Origin: Cristatella mucedo
Taxonomy: Eukaryota > Bryozoa > Phylactolaemata > Cristatellidae
Assembly (NCBI GenBank): GCA_009760855.2
Contig: WPIO01000007.1
Coordinates: 6,996,501 to 7,060,500 of the forward strand
Reading direction: 5' to 3'
Length of the DNA stretch: 64,000 nt
Shown: positions 34,051 through 44,272 of the stretch, piece by piece
Layout of the letters: each line of letters starts with the position of its first letter
Position numbering within the stretch: position 1 is the stretch's first letter
The notes under the pieces: model-generated
Seen by the model: only the letters and a program-made list of their open reading frames with translations
Told to the model about the DNA's origin: nothing
Databases searched by the model: none
Position numbers and translations under genes: made by a program

Positions 34051-35094
34051 TTGTATAAAAACAATGTTGAATCACAGATGCACAATCCAAAAATGCTGAT
34101 GTCGACAATAAACCATCTACTCAACCGTTCCCAGATTAGCTCCTTACCTGATGATCCTAATGATGATCTAACCGATCGCTTCTCTCGATTCTTTGTGCAG
34201 AAGATAGACAAGATCAGGGAATCCATCCCTGCGATGACAACTTCCCCACTAGAATGCTGTTCCTCGGTTCCTGGCTGCACCTTAATGTCTGCATTTAAGC
34301 AGGTCACTAGTGATCTAGTCCTAAAGTTCGTATCTCAATTAAAGAAGACAACAAGTCCTCTGGACCCTATTCCCACTGTCCTGCTCCTACGTTGCATTGA
34401 TCTGCTGATGCCATTCATAACTAACATCATTAATATATCATTAGCCTCAGGTCATGTCCCAGCACCTTTCAAAAAAGCTGTAGTCAAGCCACTTCTCAAG
34501 AAAACTACACTTGACCAAGAGAACTTGAGCAACTATCGCCCAGTTTCCCTTCTACCATTCATATCAAAGACACTCGAACGGGTCGTGGCGGACCAGCTGA
34601 ACTCGTATATCGAGACCTCACACCTTGCTAGTAAGTTCCAGTCTGACTTTAGAGCTAATCACTCCACAGAGTCAGCATTGCTTCGGGTATACAACGACCT
34701 ACTTAGGAATGCAGACATGGGTAGAGTGTCTCTGCTTGTTTTGCTTGATCTTTCGGCAGCTTTTGATACCATCGATCACAAAGTACTTCTACAGCGCCTC
34801 TCATCTCGCCTGGGCATCACTGGCACTGTTCTGCAGTGGTGCAGGTCCTATCTCAGTGGTAGACTCCAGAGTATTAACGTGAATGGACAAAGATCATCTG
34901 AAGTACCTCTGAAATATGGAGTAGCTCAGGGCTCTGTGCTAGGTGCGGTTCTTTTCACGGTTTATATTCTGCCTCTTGCTGATTTGATTGCCAAGCACAA
35001 TCTAGGCTTTCACTTCTATGCGATGACACTCAGTTGTACCTTTGCTTTGATCCCTCCCAGCCTTCGACCACCTCAAATTCTCTCAACTCACTAG
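34051..35094 (+). pseudogene. Reverse transcriptase domain of L2-like LINE (broken)
   Basis: 347 codons. Pre-RT helices are followed by HMPKMLMSTINHLL-like linker residues, LKKTTSPLDPIPTVLLLRC, VPAPFKKAVVKPLLKKTTLD (RT motif 1 area), NYRPVSLLPFISKTLERVVA (motif 2), FRANHSTESALL, LLDLSAAFDTIDHKVLLQRL (motif A with the first catalytic Asp, 34741-34777) and YGVAQGSVLGAVLFTVYILP (motif B area). The motif C block, normally FYADDTQL, is lost through a one-base deletion at about 35021, so the frame runs on out of register to 35094. The domain is homologous to RTs of the CR1/L2 group. No endonuclease domain precedes it. Confidence 0.92.
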
Positions 35095-35392
35095 CTGCAT
35101 GCATTGATGACATCCGCAAATAGATGGCAGCAAATTTTCTAAAACTTAACGATGATAAAACTAACTTACTTGTTATAGGCAAACCCAGTGTGATCCAGAG
35201 ATTGAAAAGGCTGACTCTCAAAATTTGCTCTGCCAGCATATCTCCAGTTAAATCAGCTCGAAATCTAGGTGTCATATACAAAGCGACCTCTCGTTAGACG
35301 ACCATATCAGCTCCACAGTCAAATCCGCCTATTTTCAGCTTCATAACATTGCTAAAATTCGGGCTTGTTTAGATAAAGATACCGCATCTAAG

Positions 35393-35878
35393 TTGATCCA
35401 TGCATTCGTGACATCCCGTCTCGACTTCTGCAACTCACTGCTTACTGGCCTACCAGCATGTGCGATCAGGCGATTGCAGCTGGTGCAAAACTCGGCAGCT
35501 AGACTTGTCTGTCGTGAGCGTCGCAGTTGCCACATTACTCCACTTCTCGCTGACCTGCACTGGCTACCAGTCAAGCAACGGATTGACTTCAAGGTTTTGT
35601 CGCTCACTTTTAGGTTCCTTCATTCTATGGCTCCAGCCTATCTGTCAGATATACTACCCCATCAGACCAAGCATCGTACCACCCGCTTTTCGGAATCCAA
35701 CAGTCTAGAAATACCTCATACATACCTTAAATCCTTTGGAGACCGTGCATTTAGTTCATATGCTCCCAAAGCCTGGAACTCCCTCCCGACCTGCGTCAGA
35801 ACATCCCCTGACCTTACCACATTTAAAAGGAACCTAAAAACACACCTATTTAGGGCAGCATTTAGTGGGTCCCTGTGA
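35393..35878 (+). pseudogene. C-terminal domain of L2-like LINE ORF2
   Basis: 161 open codons: MIHAFVTSRLDFCNSLLTGL, ACAIRRLQLVQNSAARLVCR, ITPLLADLHWLPVKQRIDFK, LAPAYLSDI-like and KAWNSLPTCVRTSPDLTTFK. This region follows the RT thumb in CR1/L2-type elements. Its biochemical role is not established from sequence. The same block is recognisable at 3.4, 15.1, 24.8, 40.7, 44.7 and 59.1 kb. Confidence 0.88.
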
Positions 35879-36159
35879 TTCGTCCTTGATGTGCTTATAC
35901 GTGCTGACACTGTGCATGCTGCCACTAACCACATTTGCATGCTTACCCTGTGCATGTCACCCCTAACCATATTATTCAATGCTGCTTGTTTATCAAGCAT
36001 GATATTACTCACCATTCCATTGCATTTCCCTTTGCAGCAAATGTAAAGCGCCTAGAACGAGATTGAGTTCTCGAGGGCATTTTATCAAGTGCATTATTAT
36101 TATTATTATTGCTGTTGTTGTATTGATTCGGTAGATACTGCTGCCAACAGGCTTTCTCT

Positions 36160-38005
36160 CACTCAGCATTGAAAAAGTGGCAAGTGTAGCTGAGTCAGGA
36201 GGGCAGTCCAGGAAGTGGGTAGCAATGAAGTAGCAGCTCAGGATAACTGTGCAGTGCCGAGACTGTGCCACGGTAGGCAAGCAGCTGGAGCGTTGATTTC
36301 GTGTAGTCAGATTCGTTAAAGTTCACTCCACAGTCTAGGACCAGCAGAGCAAAAGCGTCTGTTGCCAGCGGTTTCTAATCGTAAAAATGGTACAGCCAAT
36401 TAATTGGGGGCGCGAGCGCATGAGGAGGCTGAAACTGATGCTGAACCAAGCAATGGCTGCGCTTGTGAGTCGTAGTAAGACTTGTGTACTCTATCCGTTG
36501 ATATACTTGATATTGAGCCATCGCAGTAAATGACACCTGTTGCTGAACCTCTGAAATGTATTGACTAAATTGGCTGCCATATTTATCACCAGTTGCAGAG
36601 GCTTTATGGCTTTTTTGGTAGGTCCGCCAAAACGGAGGAATTGCAGTAGTCCGGCCTATACAGAACAAGAGAGACAATTAGATTTTTTAGCAAGCACCGT
36701 GGGACTAGTCTGCTTAATAAATCTTTCAAACTTAAGCAGTTATCAAAGAGGACACCTGAATTCCAAGCATATGGTCGGTGGCAGGACTACAGCATCACTA
36801 ATTAGAAGAGCATTATATTCTGAGTGAACCGTCGGCGAGCTAAGTCAATCAGATTGCGACTGATATTCATCATTCGTCGTTCCTAAATTGTTACGGCTGG
36901 GAAATGATTATGCGATAATCTATTTCCATGGCGGCACAAAAGCTGACCTCGTGCAATAGGCAGCCATATGTGCTTCCGAAGCAGACATTATGATTTGAGC
37001 TTATTTGAGCTTTTTCCTGAAAAATTATTCGTTTTGATGTGTTATGCAAGCTGCTTAGCGAAAATCTTTTTGAGAGTCCTGGCAAAAAAAAGGGGGAATT
37101 GGAGAGGCGGCAATATTTTTTTTATGCCCTCTTAATCAAATCCGGATATTGTTAGCTTTATTAGAACGATGGTAGATTTCAAAGACTTTGGAATATCCTC
37201 TTTCTCCAGAGAAGCATTAGAAACCTGAGTTATGGCTAGACTAACGTAGCTGCTAGTAAAATCAGAGAGGGAATGGTATTGGGTCTTCAAGAGACGACCT
37301 CTTTTCACTTGACTTTGTTTAAGATAACTACTTCGCTTACACTTATAGATATATACCTCGGAAAATTTCTTAGCGGAGGTCACCGATTGCGGCTCAACAG
37401 TTTCTTTTGTCGGAGGTGGCTGTATGGAGACACGAATACGTGCAATTTTTCAACGGAGAAAGCGGAAACCGATCTGCCCAACCAGGTGATATCCGGTCGG
37501 TTATTGGAATTAGCTCAGAGTTAGCAAGCAAATGATTCGCTCTCATCTAAATTTATTTGAATCTGACTGGTAAGACTTTAGTTTCCGATTGGGAAAAAAG
37601 AAGCCTCTATTCTAAGCTGCCGGGTGTAGCTTCTGAGGAAGTCGTTAAAACTTGCTCGATCGTCGTAAAACCTACACTTCTTAAAGCGGCGTTCAAACAT
37701 GCGCTTAACACAGTTATTGTATGGAATTGTTTTTCTAAATTAAAATTAATCTCTTGACTCAGTACACGGGCGCCATGTAGGAGAGTGCCGAGAGCATTCT
37801 CATTGTTCGAGTCTTAAGCTTCGACTCTTCGGTTTCGAGAACTCTTAAGTTTTGAGACTGCATCAATGAGGAAAAAGTCTCAATGCTGTCGGAAGAGTCT
37901 GGGTGCGGATAACGTAGAAGACAGTGATCAAAAATATTTTTCAAAAGCTTCTCAGTACTAATAGTGCTTAAGGTCCGTAGCTGGACAATCGTCATACTGA
38001 CCTGC
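36160..38005 (-). mobile_element. Relic of the second L2-related LINE family (L2b-2)
   Basis: Pieces occur in the correct order on the minus strand. At 37995-37759 is an endonuclease-RT linker-like frame (LRTLSTISTEKLLKNIFDHC...SIETFSSLMQ...). At 37383-37132 is an RT motif-1-like frame (FTSSYVSLAITQVSNASLEK, EDIPKSLKSTIVLIK). At about 36670-36540 is the C-terminal block DYCNSSVL-type, coding LPKKAIKP in the related copies. Then comes 3' sequence at about 36340-36170 that matches 53640-53475. Deletions and stops are extensive. The family differs from the abundant L2-like elements. Confidence 0.5.
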
Positions 38006-38591
38006 AGGAACTACGGAATATGAGCCGTAAACGCTTAGCGTCTTAGCGTCTTAGTCATACTCTGTGATCCTATATATCCGATGAAGATTCCAGCATTGAA
38101 TTTCACCTCTGATAGCTGTGGAATGAAATCATGGAAGTTCTGGAAAGTTGCTGACTCATTGCCTAGAGCCGCAACTACTTGTTTGATGAGGCCTAGTTTG
38201 CTGTGCAGCGGTGGCACAGCACCTTCCAATGGAGTCCGACCAGCGGCTCTCATTTCATGTTCTTCTTTGCTACTGGGAATTTGGTCCGCTCTATCGACCA
38301 GTCTCTTTTTTTCATGGCGCACCTTAGTGTCCCGGCTGGCTGTCCCATAGACAAAGAAACGAGAAAACTGCGTGCAACCACCGTGGATGCCCATCAGGAA
38401 TGACACCATCTTGAAGTCCCCAATGACCTACAAGCCACTGCCACCATACTTCAGGGCACTCAGAAACATCGTGACACCAGCTTTGTCCTCATTGAGGTGC
38501 ACAGAGTGAGCCATAGGAAGATACGGGTACTTATTCCCATTAGAAAGCAGCGAAAGGAGCCTCCTGGATGAACATTGTATGAAATTTCCTC
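38006..38591. other. No gene recognised
   Basis: Mixed sequence with a small CTTAGCGT tandem (38033-38053). Frames of up to 124 codons on both strands (38035-38409) have no recognisable domain. Confidence 0.4.
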
Positions 38592-38692
38592 GGCAGCAAA
38601 TTTAAAGCGCCTAGAAAAAGATCGAGTCATCTCAGGGCGCTTTATCAAATATATTATTGCTATTATTATTATTATTATTATCGTTATAGTCA
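38592..38692 (+). mobile_element. L2-like LINE 3' tail fragment
   Basis: GGCAGCAAATTTAAAGCGCC, TAGAAAAAGATCGAGTCATC, TCAGGGCGCTTTATCAAATA and (ATT)n. Hairpin and tail only. Confidence 0.85.
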
Positions 38693-38775
38693 CAGTTAAT
38701 TCATTTGGGTTACTGGCGATCTAGTTTGCTTTGAACAGACCTGCCACATTGTTGTAGGAGCGCGGCCTTTCTTAA

Positions 38776-38944
38776 ATAAATATTCGCTGATTTTTATAGC
38801 GGCCTCGTTTTTATAGCGGCAGAAGAGCATTAGCGGCAATCACTGACGCTTGCAGTGGTCAACAAAGAATCGCCCGCCGCAGGATTCGCACCCGTGACCT
38901 TGGTCGTAAGAGCAAGGTCCTTACTTCCTGAGCTATCACGACCC
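38776..38944 (-). mobile_element. tRNA-derived SINE, family A (A3)
   Basis: On the minus strand: head GGGTCGTGATAGCTCAGGAA with GTAAGG, B-box-like GGGTGCGAATCCTGC, then GGCGGGCGATTC, the body and ...GCTCTTCTGCCGCTATAAAA-type end. Layout as in the nested copy at 43436-43621. Confidence 0.8.
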
Positions 38945-40180
38945 TATTTTATTGACTGATGCTGGAAAAAATTTGGTGGCGAAAGAATTCGGTCTCTGCT
39001 ATATGAATGATTGAACATCAACAGAATGAAGCCACGCCCTCTGTCAGTGCTTACAAGTAGCTGCTGTTAAGACACTTTGTGATGCATTGAAACGCATGTC
39101 GATTTCGATAAGCGAGTGGCGCTTTTTCACCATTATAATCCAAGCAGTGCTTGAGCTGCAGGCAAACTGAAAAAACATTAGTGCATTCTAAATCATGAGA
39201 TTTTGTAATTTAGCTACCAGATAAGAGCAATAGAAAATTGTTCTTTTAGTTTTCTATGAAGAGTAATTGGTTATAAAACGCTTTTAAGATTTGATTTAAT
39301 TCGGATTTGATATGGAATGATAAGACATCGATATGCCTTATTAAACTGTGTTGTAAATAAGGCTTCGATTATTGTCTGCTTGTAGATCAAACTTGAGTTG
39401 ATGGTAATAACTCCCGCTTCATATGCCGCCCTCAGAGAGCTAAATCTCTTTCTTGACACTTTACGTATGCTGCAACGGAAGCATGTCAATATGGCTGGTG
39501 AAAACATACTTAAATGGCGCCATGCTAAATCAGCCAGAATATGCCTGATATTCATTATTTGATGTTCCTGAGTTCTAGCGACCAGGAACAAACCCTGTTT
39601 TAACTTATGGCCATGGCTCCATAAAAACAGAAGCTGCGTAAAATGATGAGCTGTGCTTTTGGATTTGGCATTGGCAGTTCAGATTTTTTTAGCTCTAGGA
39701 CACCGAGCCATTGGTGTGCGTAATGGCCGCTGATGAGTGCCTGTAACGTTGCAGTCCAGTAGGATTTCTCTGCGCAACGATACGAACCTTTAATATCGAC
39801 GTCTGGGCACGCTCTTCGTTACAGCCGTTGCTTTTTCCGCCACTGCGTCGGCGTGCAGGCTGCTTTGGAGCTTTGCACTTTAAAGTCATTAGCCGGGAAT
39901 TCCGCGGCTCAGGGCTTCGCCGGTATTCATGGCGCTTCAGCTGAAACAAGCAGCATACTAAAAGCGCTATGTTCGCGGTCTGGCTGTATTCTGACCTGGA
40001 AGCTGCACACAACGCCTGTAGCAATGCACAGTCAGCGCACGTAAGCATAAATTCGACCTTGAATATGCATATGTTCGATAAGCGCTACCAGTGGATTCTC
40101 CGCCACTATAAGGCAGTAGATCAGCGTGGTGTTACCACATTCTTCCAGATTGTGTATTTTATTATATAATAGATTTGCGA
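38945..40180. other. No gene recognised; LINE-tail remnant at about 39412-39492 (minus)
   Basis: AT-rich sequence. At 39412-39492 the minus strand shows the decayed family end (CTTCCGTTGCAGCATACGTA, AAGTGTCAAGAAAGAGATTT, AGCTCTCTGAGGGCGGCATA). Nothing else recognisable. Confidence 0.45.
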
Positions 40181-41338
40181 AATAATAATAGTAATTTTAA
40201 TGCATTTTTAGAGCACCCGCGTAATCTCTTTCTAGGCACTTTACGTTTGCTGCAAAGGGAGCTCGATCGAATGGTTAGTGGTGGCACGCTCAATGACAAT
40301 AAGCACAATACGGTTAGAAGTGACTTTCACAGGGTCAGCATGCAAGTATGGTTAGTGGCAGCATGCACGGTGTCAGCACGCATACTCACACACAGGATGA
40401 ATCACACTTACCACTAAATGCTGTGACAAATAAATTCGTTTTAGTTTCTTTTTAAATGAGGTCAAGTCCGGGGATGTCGTGATGCAAGTCGGAAGTGATT
40501 TTCGGGCTTTGGAAGCATACGAACTAAAAGTACGTCTCCAAATGATTTGAGATTAATACGAGGTTAAATGATGAAATTCCGAAAAGTGGGCACTACGATG
40601 CTTAGCCTGGGGTGAAGTAGATCTGTTAGGTAGGCTGGAGCCAAAGAATGAAAGGACCGAAAAGTGAGCGACAAAACCTTGAAGTCGATCCGTTGCTTGA
40701 CTGGATGTCAGCGCAGATCGGTGAGAAGTGGTGTGATGTAGCAGCTGCGAATCTCGCGACAGACAAGCCTGCAGCTGCAGTCTTTTCCACCAGCTCTAAG
40801 CGACTGATTGCACTGGCCGGTAGACCAGTAAGCTGTGAGTTACAGAAGTCGAGACGTGATGCCACAAATGCATGGGCCAGTTTTAGTCTAGTATTCTTGT
40901 CTAGGTGAGACCCAATTTTAGCTATGTCATGTAGCTGTAAGTAGGCAGTCTTGACTGGGAAGCTGATGCGGCATCATCTAATGAAAGGTTACTTTGGAGC
41001 AAGAAACCTAGAGTTGGTGCACATTTAACCGGAGATATGGTGGCAGACTCGATTGTGAGCGTTAGCATTTCCAGTTTCTGAATCACATTTGGTTTGCGCA
41101 TAACTGAAAAAGCTGGCTTTATTATCATTCAATTTAAGAAATTTTGCTGTCGTCCATGTGCGGATGTCATCGATACCTGTAAAACGGAAGTTGAGAGAAT
41201 TCAATGTGCTGGAGGGTTGGGAGCGATAAAAGCAATGGTACAACTGAGTATCATCTGCGTAGAAGTGAAAGCCTGGATTGTGCCTGGCAATCGCATCGGC
41301 AAGATGGAGCGTATAAACCGTGAAAAGAACGGAACTAA
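40181..41338 (-). mobile_element. 5'-truncated L2-like LINE copy (L2-h)
   Basis: On the minus strand from 41338: VLFTVYTLHLADAIARHNPG, FHFYADDTQLYHCFYRSQPS (RT motif C intact), TAKFLKLNDNKASFF, then a frameshifted C-terminal domain (MASRLDFCNSQLTGLPASAI at 40865), 3' UTR, hairpin and an AAT tail at 40181-40200. Same 5' breakpoint zone as the copy at 3095-4269, just before the VLF block. Inactive. Confidence 0.88.
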
Positions 41339-41758
41339 ACACAAAAAATGCGGAACTAGTTGAGAGATAGCAGTTCTATCGTTACGCTCAACTGATCAGC
41401 CCTCACTGTGGACTTATTTAATTTGCCCGTTTCAAAAAACACCTCAATAACGGCGATGCTGTCCTTGACTATTGATTTTTACGGTATGATATGCTGTTAG
41501 GGCTAGTTTCACAGCAGGACACGAGTGTATCGTAGCGCTACCGAGTGTGCCAGAAACAACGCCTGCGGCCCCGATGCCACGTTTAGGGCGTTCTGTAATT
41601 ATATAATGCAGCAGTGCCCTTGAGTAGGCTCGACGAGGATTGCAAGTTCAATACGGTTAACCTGCAGGTAAGCTAGAGCTAATCTATAGTTCATCTCTCT
41701 AATAAAATACCGCTTCGGCCAGCTTTCCAGCTGCACGATGACCCTGCAATGCCGGGCG
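41339..41758. other. No gene recognised
   Basis: Mixed sequence, nothing recognisable. Confidence 0.4.
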
Positions 41759-41936
41759 CTGGCTGACGTCCGTGACCGTGACCTGGCTGGAGCTCGCAGC
41801 GGTCTGCCAGCTCCATTGCCGCTGGCTGACGACCGTGACCTGGCTGGAGCTCGCAGCGGTCTGCCAGCTCCATTGCCGCTGGCTGACGACCGTGACCTGG
41901 CTGGAGCTCGCAGCGGTCTACCAGCTCCACTGCCGC
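41759..41936. repeat. 57-bp tandem repeat, three units
   Basis: The unit TGGCTGACGACCGTGACCTG...CCATTGCCGC occurs three times. The first copy carries an extra CCGTGA, the third two substitutions and an added CCG. The length is divisible by three, so frames stay open on both strands: plus LADDRDLAGARSGLPAPLP repeats (within 41738-42175) and minus MELADRCELQPGHGRQPAA repeats (within 41691-41930). No homology recognised. Confidence 0.9.
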
Positions 41937-43044
41937 CGCTCAGTGCGTGTATTCGCCAACACTCTTTTTGTCTGACAGCGATCCGGTTAGGCGGACTGGA
42001 AGCGCGTATCCGCTCGTCCCATAAGGCACCACGCCGACTGGTCTTTCCAACATGCCATTGTAACGGTTGCTACCCTCGGAAAACAAGCCTGGGCAGCTAC
42101 CTGGTGAAAAGTAGTCTATCACTTGGAATCCGATGCTCGACGTCAATTAATTTCAAAGAAACGCCACGCTACTAAGCGCAGCTGCGCCTAGCAGATCAGT
42201 TCCAGGCTTGTCTGGAATGCCAATGGCTTTCCCGGCTGGTCTACGAGACTTAATTTCGCCGCGTCGATTGTCTCTGCGCGGTGCGATGTTAATCGGTTGA
42301 CTGACTACATGATGGCTAGGGGCAGACGAGGTCGCAACGGCAGCAACCTGCGTAAACTTAAACCCGCTGTCTGTGACGTCCTGTTCTGCTCAGCTTGACA
42401 GTGACACGTGTGACTGCTGCTTACCAGCAAGAAAGCTAGACAGTAATAATGCTGTTACTGCTTAAGCTACCTAATGGTGGAATTTCATTTTCGCTGTTCC
42501 ATCTGCAGAATATGATACAACTGTCTGCCATTCTTCGTGCTGTTACTAACGTAGCGAACGACCCAAAAACAGTTTTTGCGAGTAGATATTCGAATGTGAG
42601 GCTATCATGCTGGCCGAAAGCATGACATCGCTATCAACGCTCTCCTGAATGCCATTCCCAGCTATAGACGTCAGCTGCACTTGTCATGATGTCCAAAGCT
42701 ATCGCATGCACGTCTTGAAGTGCTGCACCAGAAATAAATCCCCCACCGAAAAAAGCTTACTTCTCACGCTGCTGCCAACGCATCCCGATAGCCTCCAAAC
42801 GTCATCTCAAGCGTCTGTCAACGCGTTTTTCGATAATCTGCCGGTCGATCTGTTGGTGGCGTCCTCACACCACGCGGTACGCCAGCATCCGTATTGATAT
42901 CTTTCGCCGCGAGAGCAGAATTTTTTATCGATGCGAATCCAATGGAAATAAATATAACAGATTTCGTATAAGTCAGTGTCCCGAGATGAAAAGCATAGAC
43001 GAGAGACTAATTTGCAATTGTACCGCCCGCCAAGCGTACCAGCA
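41937..43044. other. No gene recognised
   Basis: Mixed sequence. The plus-strand frame of 145 codons (41738-42175) extends out of the tandem repeat to about 42175 without a recognisable domain. Confidence 0.4.
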
Positions 43045-43218
43045 AATCAATACTAGCTGATTCAACAGCCTCTTTTGTATAGCGACAGAAGAGCCTTTGG
43101 GGCTATCACTACCGCTTGCAGCGGCGATAAGTGATCGCCCGCAGCAGGATTTGAACCCACGAACTCGGGGCCGAAGACGTGAAAGGCAACCACCTTACCA
43201 AGTAAGCCATCACGGCTC
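43045..43218 (-). mobile_element. tRNA-derived SINE, family A (A4)
   Basis: On the minus strand: head GAGCCGTGATGGCTTACTTG with GTAAGGTGGTTGCC, B box GGGTTCAAATCCTGC, then GGGCGATCACTTATCGCCGC, the GGCTCTTCTGTCGCTATACA end and AAAGAGGCTGTTGAATCAGC. Highly similar to, and in opposite orientation from, the copy 218 bp to the right. Confidence 0.88.
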
Positions 43219-43254
43219 ATGACGGAGGTTCATTGAGGTAATTTCTGCAGAAAA

Positions 43255-44028
43255 GATAATAATAAAAATTGTAATAATACACTTACTAAAGCATCCTCAG
43301 AGGATTCGATCTCTTTTCTAGCCACTTTACATTCTCTGCAAAGGAAACACGATCGAATGGTGAGTGGTATCATGTTTGATAAACAACATGAATAACATGC
43401 TTAGGGGTGGCATGCACAGGGTCAGCATGCAAGTGAGCCGTGATGGCGCACTAGTTAAGGCGGTTGCTTTTCACGGCCTTGGTCCCGTTGTCGTGGGTTC
43501 GAATCCTGTGGTTGGCGATCTTCTATCGCCACTGAAAGCGGTGGTGATAACCTTAAAGACTCTTCTGTCGCTATACAAAAGAGGCTGTTAAATCAGCTTG
43601 TATTTAATTTAATTTTTTTTTAAGTGTGGTTAGAAGCAGCATGCACAGCGTCAGCACGCACAGGCACACAAAGGAAAAATCACAGGGACCCACTAAATAC
43701 TATCATAAATATGTGCGTTTTAAAGTTCATTTAAACGTGGTCAAGTCAGGGGATGTTCTGACGCAAGTCGGGAGTTAGTTCCAGGCTTTGGAAGCATACG
43801 AACTAAATGCACGGTCTCCAAAGGATTTGAGGTTTATACGAGGTATGGGTAAACAGTTAGTTTCCGAAAAGCAGGTGGTGCGATGCTTGGCTTGGTGGGG
43901 GAGTAGATCTGATAGGTAGGCTGGAGCCAAAGAATGAAGATACGTAAAAGTGAGCGATAAAGCCTTTAAGTCGATGCGTTGCTTGACTGGTAGCCAGTGC
44001 AGGTCGACGAGAAGTGGTGTGATGTGAA
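43255..44028 (-). mobile_element. 5'-truncated L2-like LINE copy interrupted by a SINE (L2-i)
   Basis: On the minus strand from 44028 (ACACCACTTCTCGTCGACCT): the C-terminal domain (WLPVKQRID..., LQPTYQIYS-like, KSFGDRAFSSYASKAWN), 3' UTR, hairpin and an AAT tail at 43255-43275. The 3' UTR is split at 43431 by SINE A5 with duplication of AAGTG. Removing the SINE restores the continuous 3' UTR string seen in other copies. Confidence 0.9.
43436..43621 (+). mobile_element. tRNA-derived SINE, family A, nested in a LINE (A5)
   Basis: 186 bp. The tRNA-like head AGCCGTGATGGCGCACTAGT with TAAGG (A box) and GTGGGTTCGAATCCTGTGG (B box) are RNA polymerase III promoter elements. The body is GGCGATCTTCTATCGCCACT and the end is CTGTCGCTATACAAAAGAGG, CTGTTAAATCAGCTTGTATT and an AT/T-rich run. 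Flanked by the 5-bp target duplication AAGTG (43431-43435 and 43622-43626). The cleanest copy, and the one that defines the family's limits. Confidence 0.92.
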
Positions 44029-44123
44029 CTACTAGTAGAGATTTTATTAAGACATAGAGAATTCTCTTTTTTTAGCTTCCTGCTACCATTGCTACGTAGT
44101 TTATCTCATTCGTGCCTCTTTCC

Positions 44124-44272
44124 TATAATAATAATAATATAATTCATTTATATAGCGCCCCAAGAGAACTTAATCTCTATTCAGGCGCTTCACATATGCC
44201 TCGGGGCTCGAGCCCACGACCTCAGTCAGACCTTGGTCGGGGCGAGCACCTTAACCGCTAGACCAAACCAGC
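44124..44272 (-). mobile_element. tRNA-derived SINE, family B (B3)
   Basis: On the minus strand: head GCTGGTTTGGTCTAGCGGTT with AAGGTGCTCGCC, B box GTGGGCTCGAGCCCC, GAAGCGCCTGAATAGAGATT, AAGTTCTCTTGGGGCGCTAT, then ATAAATGAATT and (ATT)n. The best-preserved copy of family B. The tail equals the LINE hairpin end. Confidence 0.9.

Larger units (their letters stand above)
33857..36112 (+). mobile_element. Longest L2-like LINE copy, RT to tail (L2-g)
   Basis: Runs from the pre-RT helix (KSTKRKLEKAYKRSGLTVHR) to an ATT tail ending at about 36112. After a fold-back rearrangement at 33919-34016, a 347-codon RT frame (34051-35094) is open up to a one-base deletion in the YADD motif. The C-terminal domain is open at 35393-35878, ending ...TFKRNLKTHLFRAAFSGSL. 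Then come the 3' UTR, hairpin (GCGCCTAGAACGAGATTGAG) and (ATT)n. The endonuclease is missing. This is the best-preserved copy in the window, so it is probably among the youngest. It is non-autonomous because of truncation, the broken catalytic motif and a stop near 35122. Confidence 0.92.

Noticed and set aside
43436-43510. tRNA gene
   Set aside because: It has A- and B-box-like strings, but the cloverleaf is not maintained and the sequence continues into a SINE body repeated elsewhere. The same applies to the heads at 13.8, 38.9, 43.2, 18.3, 27.5, 44.3 and 57.9 kb.
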